From: Macrotis lagotis
Lineage: Eukaryota > Chordata > Mammalia > Peramelemorphia > Peramelidae
Assembly (NCBI RefSeq): GCF_037893015.1
Contig: NC_133658.1
Location: forward strand, 881,620,893-881,684,892
Length of the DNA: 64,000 nucleotides
Reading direction: 5' to 3'
Both the position numbers and the translations under genes were made by a program. This document shows positions 1-10,620 of the stretch, one piece after another. Numbering within the stretch: position 1 is the stretch's first letter; each line of letters opens with the position of its first letter. The notes under the pieces are model-generated. The model made no database searches and was not told the origin of the DNA. It saw only the letters and a program-made list of their open reading frames with translations.

Positions 1-46
1 ATTACTATTTTATTTTATTTTGGGTCTTTTTTTTCTTTTTCTTTTT

Positions 47-188
47 TGTTTTTTTCAGGGCAGTGGGGTTTGGGTGGCTTGAATGTCACACGGCTGGGTG
101 ATTGTTGGGTGTACGGGGCAGATGTGGGTTTGGGTGCTCGTGGCTCCAGGGCTGGTGCTTCGTCCATTGCGCCACCTGGCCATACCTA
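47..188 (-). mobile_element. WSINE-type SINE, diverged
   Basis: Antisense copy: CAGGGCAGTGGGGTT replaces the usual TTTGCAAGGCAATGGGGTT, and it closes with GCTGGTGCTTCGTCCATTGCGCCACCT. It is more diverged than most copies here and sits in AT-rich sequence. Confidence 0.7.
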
Positions 189-2014
189 CAATTATTACTA
201 TTATTTTTTTAATTTTAATTTTTTTCTCTCCCCTTTACTTTATCGCTCAACCTAGTCTATATTTATGGGGGGAGGGGTATTTCATTTACTCTTAAACAAG
301 AATATTTTATTAACGTATAAAAAAATTATTTGTACAAAATGAGAATAAATATTAAATAAAAAAAAAGAAAGAAATGTCTGAATATAAAGGAATTCATTCT
401 GTACCTGGGCTTCGATGCCACTATAAAATAAGCCCAACCATTGGTCATCTGCCTTTTGATCTAAGACATTTAGAGACATGGCAGTGACTGAAGAGCTACA
501 GAGGAAAGGGTAATGGCCTTGGTGTGAGATGACTGAAGTTCAAATTCTAACTCCAACTTTTACAATCTGTGACTCTACAGGCCTCAGTTTTCTTATCAGT
601 AAGATAATGAGGTTGGACTAGATGACTTCCAAAGTCTTTTCCAATTCTTAGTCAATGACTCCATGACCTGTTGTACCTGCTGTCTTGACAGGAATTCCCC
701 TGCAATGGGTTATCAAAACTACTCCAACCAAAGGATACAAAGTTCCAAATTGATGCTGATGAAAGAGGTCAGGAGCTCCAGATTGATTATATAAAGTAGT
801 TTAATCATCAAAATAGGTTACTTATATAGGGGCAGTCTAGGGCAGCAGCCAGGTGATGACAAATTGGTCTCTACAACCCCCCCCCCCCAAGTCCCATGGT
901 AATTATAGTAATCAAACAAAGGGAAGAGGAAGAGAGGAAGTATAAAGTGTGCTATTGAAGACAGCTTGATATTTGGGAGGGATTTCCCTGTATAACACTG
1001 GACTAAGTCTCAGTTATCTGGGTGTTATAGTGGTTCTGTTCAGGTTGAAGTCTCAGGCATGCAAGACTATGTACTGGTCACTGTGCCTTATTGTTATTAT
1101 TATTATGGCCTTCACCAATAGGGACCTCATATTCCCTCCCTGAAAGACATCCATACATTTCTTTCCAAATATTGTTTACAAAGTTTCTGGATAGGGTCTT
1201 TTCTGGCATTTTAGTACCTTTTTGGTATAGCCAAAAGTGATGGGAAAGAAAAGAAACAGCAACAGCAAAGGAGAGAGCACCAAGACAGAGAAGAACAGAT
1301 AATAAAATAGCACCCCAAGCCCCTGGCAAATATTGGGGCCAGCCAGTGCTTGAAACAGTATGTGTTAACTTAGCTAGGACTGTGACGCATATGCCATATT
1401 GGTTCAGAGCATTTGTAATCTGTCAAAAATGTAGACACAACGGCTGTTACCTATGGGTTCAAGTAATTCCCTGAGCTGCTGTCAATATGTCTAAGACTAT
1501 ACAATTCTGCAGAACAATTAGTCTCATTTGTGTGATTTCTTGAATGAGCCATGATAGTGTGGAATATGAATGACTCAAGGTTGGTGCTCTGAAGGTCTCA
1601 AAGTTTATCAGTTCTAGAATACATCTTGTAGCAGTTTCCCAATCCAGGTAGTGTTATTCTTTTCAACACATGGGGAACATTTTTCCACACATGGGGTAAC
1701 GGGCTGTATTATCCATGTCTTCTGTTGACCACTTGGTCAGACTGTAGAAATTTGCTATAAAGGGGAAAAAGCTGGGATATGATTTATAACAGCATCAAAC
1801 TAGTCCTTGGTCACTTAACACTTATATGGCAGGATAGGACATCCTTAGCTGTTTGTCTTTAGGTAAGAGGCAGAGTTGACAACCAACCAGGCAGTAAGAG
1901 TTTGACCTCATACTGAGACTCGGGAATAACCAATGGGAAATGTTCCAGTTAACAGAAAGGGGAAACTGAGCCTGAAGGGTCATATTCCCCGTGAGTTACA
2001 TCTGGCATTTCTCT

Positions 2015-2178
2015 TTTTTTTAAATTTAATTTAATTTTTTGGTTTTTGCAAGGCAATGGGGTTAAGTGACTTGCAGTAAGTAATTATTAAATGTCTGAGA
2101 CTGGATTTGAACTCAGTCTTCCTGACTCCAGGGCTAGTGCTTTATCCACTGTGCCCCTTAGCTGCCTGCCCCCTTTTG
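2015..2178 (-). mobile_element. SINE inserted only in copy A
   Basis: Antisense SINE flanked by exact 12-bp repeats TGGCATTTCTCT (2003-2014 and 2179-2190). The sister site near 57210 is empty. Confidence 0.88.
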
Positions 2179-2825
2179 TGGCATTTCTCTTGAATGGTAG
2201 ATTACTGACAATAATCTATTAGACAATTATATCTGAATTCAAATCCAAAAATAAATCAATTACAGTTCTAAGAGTTCTTACTTCAAATGCACATGTTGCC
2301 AATCACAACTTAGGGTTAGATATAGTTATTTTGACATGGAAAAATGGAGTTGCAATGAGTAATAAAAGTTTACCAGGACTCAAATGAATTTAAGAGATTT
2401 CACTTAACATCCTTCACGTGTTTTTCTTTCCTTCTCAAGTTTAAATTTGTCCTGGTGTAAAGACCAATCTTTATAAATGATTTCTTTATAAGACATAAAC
2501 TTGCAAATGCTTAGTAAGCTAAATTCATTGTTGAGGACATCCTTAATACCAAATAGCTCATTTGCCAAGGCTAATGACCTTGCCCACACAGATTTTCAGG
2601 AAACCGGCAATTTTATAGAATAAGGGAAATCAACAGGAATTTCAGAGAAGAGACTAAGTCTGTTGCTCCTACCTGTCGACCCTTAATCTGCCCTACTATG
2701 GGATATGCACTTTGACACTCCCCTCTATTAGGTGGAATAGACTAATTCCCTCATACCCCAAGGTGGACTGATCTGAAATAAGCAGAACCAGATAAGACTT
2801 TCCTCTCATCCCTTTCTTTTCCTCG

Positions 2826-2880
2826 ATCCTTCTGATCACACACACTCTCACACACACACACACACACACAAACACACAAG
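2826..2880. repeat. (CA)n microsatellite
   Basis: A run of CA dinucleotides with a few interruptions. The sister copy near 57825 has only a short CACACACA. Confidence 0.9.
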
Positions 2881-4339
2881 CAATCAGTTACCAATTTTAG
2901 GTTTAGGTTTCAATAACTTCAAATAACTCATTCATAAATTATAACCCAGTGGTTGTAGAAGTAACTTCAGACAAAGATGGAAATAGCGAGTTCCCCAAAT
3001 GACAGTTTACAAAACATGATAAAACATGGTTAACAGAGCTGATAACTAGTTTTAAGTAATTTTTGTACCAACTTTTAGTTTCTCTCATTTCAAATTCTAA
3101 TAACTTTCAAGTTATAAAAAGTTGCTTGATGTAACTGATACAAAACTTTACCAATTTGCACAATATAAAAAAATATATTGATTTGAAACCTGAAACAAAT
3201 CCATTATTGAACAGGTGACTCCAATCTGGTTGCCTGCAATTCCAAATTACCTTACACAGAAAATCAGGTATCTTATCACCATAGGCATTGGATACTGTTC
3301 ACACTAAATCCACATGTAAAATGAAACAATTACATTAATTAAGTAAATAATAATAACAGCTAACATTTATAGTGTTTACCTTATGTGAGGCAATGTGTTG
3401 GCACTTTCCAATCATATAAAGTAAACTGAGCTAACCAGAGGTGAGATAACTTGCTTATAGGTACCCAGTTAACAAATTTCAGATCCATGCATTTTTCTTA
3501 ATTTTTCTCAATGCCAAATAGTAAAATAAATTCTGACTTATCTTAAAAATATCAAATTAGGAGAGACACATTTCATTCAAAATGTGACCAAAATGAATTC
3601 AATTATCCTGGATCTATATTCCAAAGAGTATTACACAGAATCTAAACTGTGATATTATATATTACACAAATTTTATGTATTCCAAACATTTCATATTATA
3701 GGATTCACTATTTTCCAGTCAAACCACTGCCAAAGATTGTGGAAGTGGTAATTTGATGTTAGGATTTAATTTACCCCAATTATCACAATCATGACTATGT
3801 TTTAATTTAGGTCAAATCTGGAATTCACAATCTCAGAAGGAACCCACAGCTTATCAATTGACTCTTAGCTCTTTATATTTTTTCTATATTTCAAATCAGG
3901 AAGCAAAACTTTCATAATTAATCTTTCTACTTAAACTCAAACTTGCTCATATCCTCTCCACATGCTTAAGCCAACTTTCAATTTTATATATCTCTCCTAT
4001 GGTTCAAAAACCCAAATCTTATATCTTTCATTTTTCACTCAAGTCTTCATTATTTCTCTTTGAAACTCTTCCAACCCAGTGACTCAGACTATACCAGCTT
4101 TTTTCTCTTGTTCAATTATATTTCAAACTGAATTTATTCTATTGAATATTTCCTTTATAATTTCAGCACGATTGTTGCTAAACCTTCCTTTCCCAGCTGT
4201 ATTATTTAGTTTAAATTCAAGTGACTTTTTTTCAACAAATTTTTTTAACATAACATAATTTTTTTCTCACATTCTATTATAATTCAGGTATTTTTCAAAT
4301 GATGAAATAAAAAAAATACCCATTAAAATGATCCTAACA

Positions 4340-4458
4340 TCAATGTATATCATGGAAACAATGTAAAGACTGGCAAATTGCCTTCTGTGGGGGTGGGGGG
4401 AGGGAAGTAAGATTAGGGGGGAAAATTGTAAAACTCAAATAAATAAAATCTTTAAAAA
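4340..4458 (+). mobile_element. 5'-truncated L1 3' end, only in copy A
   Basis: It has the typical L1 tail (CATGGAAACAATGTAAAGACT, then G-rich, then AAATAAAATCTTTAAAAA). It is flanked by exact 10-bp repeats GATCCTAACA (4330-4339, 4459-4468). The sister site near 59230 is empty. Orientation is plus. Confidence 0.88.
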
Positions 4459-5335
4459 GATCCTAACAATTATAAAATTTTAACAGATTGGTCCATACTA
4501 ATAACTAATTGCTTACAGAAGTAACTCAAAGGACTTTCAAGTTGCTTTGGAAATAAGTTTTGCTTGTGTGGTATTGAATCTTCAGATTGAAATATAGTAA
4601 TCTACAATACATCTATGATAAGAAGAATTTATAGCAAGATTTCTACATCCCACATCTCAAAGAACACATCCCAGTTCAAAAAGTTCCATTTACATTGATT
4701 GGTGCTTAATTTTAACTTGTAGTATCCTTAAATATCAAAGACAGTCCTATCAAACTCAGCTACCTTTTGGTTGTGTCATGGTTCACAAAAGACTTTCCTT
4801 TTTATTTCTCATGAGCCAGAAATGGCTTGGGTAAATGCCAGTGCAATTCTAAAATGCAAGCCTTGAAACTTTCATTGACACAGCCCACAAACTTGTCTCT
4901 AGAGTCTTCTCCAGCTATAAAACAATATATAAGATTTTTTTTAGAGGGGATGGAAAAACTTGACCAAAGTTCAGAAAAGAATAGGAAAAGAACAAAGTCT
5001 TTTTAAACATGTCAATTAGCTAATAAGACACAGAGAGATATATAAGCAAAGATAAAAGAATGCTAATTGATCAATAATTTAGCAGTGTTGAAAATTCCTT
5101 GCTAGTCTAGACTTTAGCTCTACAAAACAAGTTAAAATGCACACCTTTGCCTATCACATAAATCCCTGCAGATTTCAGGGCCAGTTAGCTATGAAAATTG
5201 GCCCACAGCATTCCCTTTTGGGGGAACAAAGTCATCTGTGGACATGATAGTACCCAAGGGGAACATTCACACAGAAATAAAAACAACAGAAATAAAGCTA
5301 AACTTTGTTATTTCCATTTCTCCACATATCTTATC

Positions 5336-5486
5336 TTTTTTTTTTAGTTTTTTGCAAGGAAAATGGGGTTAAGTGGCTTGCCCAAGGCCACACAGCTAGG
5401 TAATGAAGTGTCTGAGGTCGGATTTGAACTCAGGTACTCCTGACTCCAGGGCTGGTGCTTTATCCACTTCATCACCTAAGCTGTCC
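5336..5486 (-). mobile_element. SINE at the break in copy A
   Basis: Antisense WSINE-type copy from the poly-T/AGTTTTTTGCAAGG end to CATCACCTAAGCTGTCC. It lies exactly where copies A and C stop matching for about 850 bp. Confidence 0.85.
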
Positions 5487-5729
5487 TTACCTGCTTGGTT
5501 TTCAACTAAATAAGTGCTTATTGGGATCATTGATATAGAGTACTTAGGGACCATGTAGCTTCTATAGCCAAAGACCCTCATTTTATAATAATGGCAACTG
5601 AAGTGTTCAAGGGGTGGCTTATCCCATGTCACACAGCAAGTATATATCTGAGGCTGATTTGCACATTGGTCTTTCTGACTCTAAGTATAGTTTGCATTGT
5701 GTACATCACGCCCTTTCCCCAGGATTACA

Positions 5730-6480
5730 ATTTAACCAACAAGCACCTACTATGTCAGAGGGATTGCATTAGGTGATGAAGGTACAAAGACAATCCCTAC
5801 CCTCAGAGAACTTATAAACTTATATTCTAACTAAGAAAACTATGCATTTGCATGCATATATGTAAATACATTTAAGATAATTTTAGAGGGGGGGGCAATG
5901 GCAGTTGGATATTTAAGACTTGGGAGGTTGAAGAATGTCTTTTCATGGAGAAGGTGGATCTTGAGCTGAGCTTCCAAAGAAGAAGCTAAGTATTCCTAGG
6001 GGCAGAAGTAAGAGAAGGGAAGGTCTCACACTTGAAAAAACCTATGCAAAGGTGGAGGGATGGGAGATGCCATGTTCTATGTAGAACAGCAGGAAAACTC
6101 AGTTGGGAGCACAGACCTTGTGAGGGGAGTAATATATAGTGAATCTGGAAAGGTGGTTGGTTGCTGAGTTGTGAAGGGCTTCATCAGGAGAGGACTTTGT
6201 ATCTCATCCTGGAGTTAATAGGAATAACTAAAACCATCCCATGCTTTACAAAGATCAATGTGGACGCTACACTGAGGGTAAATAGGAGAAGAAGAAGAAA
6301 CTGGTTGAAACAACAAATAGAAGGTTCTTGTAACAGTCTAAGTGACTTGGGTGGTTGTGATATGAGTGGAAATTGGGGAGGAATGATCTACAGACTTGGC
6401 ATATATTTGGATGTAGGGAAAAGGAGAATGAGGAGCCAGGGATGCCAGTGAGGACATGAACATGAAGGACTCTGAGGATG
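5730..6480 (+). repeat. Ancient dispersed repeat, shared by copies A and C
   Basis: Begins ACCTACTATGTCAGAGGGATT and passes through the CCCTACCCTCAGAGAACTTATAA phrase. The same kind of phrases recur at 20850-21860, 24190-24310 and 25040-25480. It is matched at 61300-62090. I do not recognise the family. Confidence 0.5.
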
Positions 6481-6673
6481 AGGATGATGATGCCCTCCAT
6501 AGAAAAAGAGTGAGAAAAATGATCAGTGATATGTGACTTGGGCTAAATTGTCTGCCCCATCTCAGATCACACTACCCTCTCTTACCTTGTTCATAGGATC
6601 ATGGTGAAGATGAAGGAGCAGCTGCATGTGAAAATGTCCCATTCTATCCCACTAAGGCCCCAGCCCCACTCAC

Positions 6674-6769
6674 CAGTCCTTAATCATGATGTCTGGTCTC
6701 ACTGTGTCCATCAGTTCCTTCCAATAGCCCTTGGCTTTCAGGTTCACCAACTGAGACTTGAGGCAGGTA
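6674..6769 (-). CDS. FBXO6: Gene A exon 4, FBA domain
   Basis: The exon is 96 bp, with acceptor TCTCCAG|TACC and donor GACTG|GTGAGT. It reads TCLKSQLVNLKAKGYW then KELMDTVRPDIMIKDW. It is nearly identical to the exon at 62231-62326 and parallel to 41241-41336, and the frame is intact. Confidence 0.88.
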
Positions 6770-9700
6770 CTGGAGAAATATGAGAAGGTGATTGGGTCTA
6801 GGTCAACTCAGTCTTGAGCTGGGCATCCTCATCACCCCAACATCCTCACAGAGGAAATATGAAGAGAGGAACACCATGCCAGCTGGGGAACAAGGCTCAG
6901 AGCAGTCCATCAGATGTGACCTTGTAGGGTCATCTTGTGACTCCTTCTTCAGCTCCTGGGCCTAGAGTTCAAATTCAGCTTCAGATACTTAGTAGCTGTG
7001 TGAAACTGGGCAAATCACTTCACTTTGTATACCTCAGTTTCTTCATTTGTAAAATGATTTGGGGGGTGGCTAGGTGACACAGTGGATAGAGCACCAACTC
7101 TGGAGTCAGGAGAACCTGAGTTCAAATTCGGCCTCAGACACTTAATAATGACCTAGCTGTGTGGTCTTGGGCAGGCCACTTAACCCCATTGCCTTGCAAA
7201 AACCTAAAAAAAAAAATGATTTGGAGAAGGAAATAGCAAACCACTCCAGTATCTTTGCTAAAAAAATAACTCCAAAACCCAATTGTGGTCGTGAAGAGTC
7301 AAATACAACTCAAAAGAGCTAAATAAAATTCAGTAATTTGGCATCCAGTAACTTTAGTAACTCTTTTTTGACTCCTCAACAATCACCTTCCTTCAAAGAG
7401 AGGAAATTAAAAGGCAAGCATAATAGGAGTTTTGGAATCAGAGCATTTGAGTTTGAGTCTTTAACCCCCAGCTTGTGATCTGAATGACCTTAGACAAGTC
7501 ACTGCCTCTTAGATTGTTCATCTACAAAATGAGGACATGAAACTGAATGGTCTCCTCTGGCTCCTGATCTTGAGTCCTGTGGGCTCTTGGAGGGCAGGGC
7601 CTGGCTTTTACCTTTCTTTGCTTCCCCAACACTTTGGGAAGATTTGCAGTTCAGTATTTTCAGTCATGTCCTGATTCATCTTGGTCCCATGTGGGATTTT
7701 CTTGGCAGAGATACTGGAGTGCTTTGCCATTTCCTTCTCCAACCCAAGAGGCAAATAGGTTGAGGTGACTTCCCAGAGTCACACAGCTGGTAAGTGTCTG
7801 AGACTGAATTCAAACACAAGTCTTCCTGACTCTATACCTGGAGCCTAGACTTCCTAGACTCTAGACCCTGTACCCCCATTGACCCCTGGCCCCTGGTACT
7901 CAAAAATTACTTGTTAATTAACTTTGATCTCTAGTCATTCGCTTTATTTGGCATTTCCTTGGACTGAGACCTGGGGATGCTCTCACATTCTAATGGTGAT
8001 GGTACAAGAATAACCAGGCAGTGTCAAGCCATGGATCCAGATTCAATGGCAGGTGATTTCACAAGGGCAGGCCCTAGCAGCTGAGGGCACTGGATGAGGC
8101 CTCCTGGAGAATTGGGGCTTAAGTGGAGGCTGAAGGAAAATAGGAACATCTACAGTTGAAATAATAATGGAGAGCATTCCAGCAATGACTGAGGGGAGAT
8201 ACGAGCCACTGGACTGATAGCTAGGGGAATAGGCAACTAGACCTGCAGGGATTCAAATTCAGCCCCAGAGACTTGCTAGGAAGTTACTTAACCACTGTCT
8301 GCCTCAATTTCCACAACTGCAAAATATTTAGGAATGAGAGCTTTATAAGTATTGATTTTTATAACTATTATTAAATCTTAGCTGCCCTAGCTCTATTTGT
8401 AGTGACAAAAAAAAATTGGAAATTTAATGAATATCCATCAGTTGGGTAATGGCTGAATAAATTGTGGTATATATACATTATGGAACACTACTGTTCTATT
8501 AGAAACCAGGAGGGATAGGAATTCAGAGAAGCCTAGAAGGATTTGCATGAACTGATACTGAGTGAGATGAGCAGAACCAGAAAAACACTGTACACCCTAA
8601 CAGCAACATGGGGGTGATGATCAATCTTAATGGACTTGCTCATTTCATCAGTGCAACAATCAAGGACAATTTGGGGCTTTCTGTAATGGAGAATACCATC
8701 TGTATCCAGAGAGAGAGAACTGTGAAGTTTGAACAAAGACCAAAGACTATTACCTCTATTTTAAAAAAAAAAATCTTATTATATAATTTTGCTATCTCTT
8801 ATACTTTATTTTCCCCATAAGGATATGATTTCTCTCTCTCAACACATTCAATTTGGATCAATGTATAGCATGGAAACAATGTAAAGACTATCAGATTGCC
8901 TTCTGTGGGGTATGGAGGGAGAGAAACAAGATTAAGGGGGAAATTTTAAAATTCAAAAATAAATAAATTAAAAAAAATTTTAAATTTCAGCTGCCCAGGT
9001 ATCTCCTGGTCCAACTCTCTCTGATCTTCCTCTTCTCTCCTCCCCAAAGTCCATTCAAATCAGGATTCCACTTACGAATAGGAGGTAACGAAGTATTTCT
9101 TGACTCTGGAGTCTGGAAACTCTCTCCCATGGTCTCCCGGTAAGTCTTCTACTTTCCAATGATCTCCTCCATTCAGTTCAATTTTCCAAAATTTCAACCC
9201 CTCTAGAAAAAGAATAAGCAGAATCTTGAGTTTCATGGGGAAGATAGGTCAGGGGTGCGATGTTTAGATAAGAGTTTGCTTAGGTGGGCTTATGATAGTT
9301 GTCTTCAAGGTGGTACATCACTCAGAAACTTCCCAGCTATGTGGGCAAGTCACTTAACCTTTTCTAGGAGGCAGCTAGATGGCTTGGTGGCTTGAAGGCT
9401 GGACCTGGAGTCAGGAAGACTGGAGTTTAAATATTTGCCAGGAAAACACCATAGCTGGTATCACTGAGTCAAGCAGGACTGAACGACAACACAACACTCT
9501 TTGCAATGAGGCATTGTGATTTTTTTCAGGGTTTTTCTTTCTGACTTTGAAGTTCACCTCCCCCCTTCCCCATTATACAAACAAAACTTCCTCCATTATA
9601 ATGTGGGACAAGAAGTGAGGCTGAACCTCTGGGTCTTTAGTAGAAAGGAACCACCCAGGATTAAATAGCCACACCGAGGAGAGCAAGGACACTTTCTACT

Positions 9701-10620
9701 GAGTTGGGGTAGACAGCACTCAGCACTGCACCTTGTTGTAAACCTCCCCCCTCACTTCTTCACCCTCCCTCTGGCTCTGTGAAAGGGAAGTTACACTTTT
9801 GTTTTCCATTATCATGTCTGGCTTACAGTAGATGCTAAATAAATGCAGAATGATAGGTGCTTAATAAATGCTTTTTTTTTATTGAATTGGGACTTAGCAC
9901 ATGAGGGCTTGAGATTGTTCCACCATTAATCACTTAGTCTGACCCTTTCATTTTACAGAAGAGGAAACTGAGACCTATGATTTAAAATGCTAGGATCCTG
10001 AATTAAGGTTGAAAGGGAAATTTGAAGTCATCTGATCCAACCTCCTCCCTATTAAAGAAGAGCAAACTAAAGTTCAGAGATGACCTCAAATGGCAATAGG
10101 TACCATATTTGCATATGATCTGCCCAAGGAAAGAACAGAAATTGGAACCCAGGTGCTCTGATTCCAAATCTAGGGTCATTCCCATAGTATCCTTACCATT
10201 TCCAAGGAATGTGACTTGCTCAAGATCTCATGGGTGGAAGCTATCAGAGTTTGGACTTAAAGTGGTCTTCTAACTCTAGAAGTACCCAAGCTACCCAACC
10301 CCTAGATAGTCTACATGCTTATTAATGAAGTGAAAGTGGGGAGGGGGTTGAGGGGACTCACCTTCAGCACAGGGATTGTGGATCAGGTTCCTCTGGAGGC
10401 TGCAGAGGAAGTAGAAAACTTTCCAGTCAGCTACTGGTCTGTCCCAGTTCCTAGAGATGAGGCCCTCTCTCTGGCACTTGTGTTTCCACAGGGACATCAG
10501 GTCGATGAGGTCCCTCCACAGGCTGCAGACCGGGCGGCAGTGCCTCAGCAGGTCCCGGGCTGGCACCAGGCAGAACAGCTCCAGGAGGACATTCTCAGGC
10601 AGCTCACTCATGGAGGCCAT
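6674..10620 (-). CDS. FBXO6: Gene A: F-box/FBA-domain protein of the FBXO6/FBXO44 type (exons 2-4; 3' part beyond left edge)
   Basis: Minus-strand host gene. Three coding exons are visible: 10362-10620 (F-box), 9076-9202 and 6674-6769, all with AG acceptors and GT donors and matching phases (1, 2, 2). The spliced reading frame stays open for about 160 residues. It begins MASMSELPENVLLELFCLVP, continues through the F-box core (CSLWRDLIDLMSLW) and the linker PVADWKVFYF, and enters the FBA domain (NGGDHWKVEDLPG, KKYFVTSY, KGYWKELMDTVRPDIMIKDW). FBXO6 and FBXO44 are SCF substrate receptors: the F-box binds SKP1 and the FBA domain binds substrate, which is N-glycosylated protein for FBXO2 and FBXO6. 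The family protein is about 255-295 residues, so roughly the last 115, including the glycan-binding loop, are missing here. The repeat copy at 54.3-64 kb predicts those exons just left of position 1. By eye I cannot separate an FBXO6 from an FBXO44 assignment, so the symbol is a family-level choice. Confidence 0.88.
6960..7330 (+). mobile_element. tRNA-type (MIR-like) SINE, split by a younger SINE
   Basis: CCTCAGTTTCTTCATTTGTAAAATG, then after the insertion GGAGAAGGAAATAGCAAACCACTCCAGTATCTTTGC and a tail like GTGAAGAGTCAAATAC. Present unsplit in copy C at 62520-62740. Confidence 0.75.
7063..7212 (+). mobile_element. SINE inserted only in copy A, inside an older SINE
   Basis: Full-length sense SINE with exact 12-bp repeats AAAATGATTTGG (7051-7062, 7213-7224). 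The sister site near 62630 reads uninterrupted. Confidence 0.9.
7640..7860 (-). mobile_element. MIR-like SINE, antisense, shared by both copies
   Basis: CTTGGCAGAGATACTGGAGTGCTTTGCCATTTCCTTCTCC then TCACACAGCTGGTAAGTGTCTGAG. The counterpart is at 63055-63300. Confidence 0.7.
8388..8979 (+). mobile_element. 5'-truncated L1, only in copy A
   Basis: 592 bp of L1 ORF2 end plus 3' end in plus orientation (GAAACCAGGAGGGATAGGAATTC, CATGGAAACAATGTAAAGAC, AAATAAATAAATTAAAAAAA). Near-matching 17-bp flanks TTAAATCTTAGCTGCCC and TTAAATTTCAGCTGCCC. Empty in copy C near 63800. Confidence 0.88.
9076..9202 (-). CDS. FBXO6: Gene A exon 3, start of FBA domain
   Basis: The exon is 127 bp, with acceptor TTTCTAG|AGGGG and donor TATTC|GTAAGT. 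It reads EGLKFWKIELNGGDHW, then KVEDLPGDHGREFPDS, then RVKKYFVTSYS. This fits the FBXO44/FBXO6 stretch with NGGD, WKVED and KKYFVTSY. There are no stops or shifts. It matches the partial exon at 63890-64000. Confidence 0.88.
9366..9490 (+). mobile_element. Degenerate SINE
   Basis: AGGAGGCAGCTAGATGGCTTGG and CTGGACCTGGAGTCAGGAAGACT are recognisable. The 3' half is replaced by a tail ending GCAGGACTGAACGACAACAC. Confidence 0.6.
9800..10300. repeat. Old MIR-type fragments in intron 2 of gene A
   Basis: TAGATGCTAAATAAATGC / GTGCTTAATAAATGCTT and CATTTTACAGAAGAGGAAACTGAGA are MIR-like phrases. Nothing else is recognisable up to the F-box exon. Confidence 0.5.
10362..10620 (-). CDS. FBXO6: Gene A first coding exon, F-box domain
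   Basis: This 259-bp exon holds 86 codons plus one base. The ATG at 10618-10620 is chosen because family proteins start just before the xELPEN motif; a second ATG lies three codons in. The F-box (about residues 5-50) is complete, with LPEN, LLELF, CRPVCSLWRDLIDL and LWKHKC. The donor is GAAG|GTGAGT. Just upstream, CTGGCTCCAG|GGCCATGG offers a splice acceptor only a few bases before the ATG. That is what one expects if a noncoding first exon precedes it. Confidence 0.92.

Larger units (their letters stand above)
722..5335 (-). mobile_element. Copy A remains of the same LTR-flanked element
   Basis: One LTR (about 722-1127) and most of the interior match 55690-60215. The second LTR is missing; a SINE stands where the copies part. 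It is broken, and shares the fossil short frame with a hydrophobic segment at 1078-1329. Confidence 0.55.
370..9210. repeat. Segmental duplication, copy A
   Basis: This collinear, same-orientation copy matches 55343-64000, starting at ATGTCTGAATA. Landmarks shared in order are AAGAGCTACAGAGGAAAG, the LTR and interior of the old LTR element, the dispersed repeat near 5.7-6.5 kb, the FBA exon 4, MIR-type SINE pieces, and the FBA exon 3. Differences are mostly single bases plus clean insertions. The left border is obscured by a SINE and AT-rich sequence at 1-370. The right end cannot be judged because the sister copy runs off the window. Confidence 0.85.

Noticed and set aside
7063-7212. tRNA-like sequence in the SINE heads
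   Set aside because: SINE heads derive from tRNA, but the copies have SINE bodies, A-rich tails and target repeats; none folds obviously as a functional tRNA gene.
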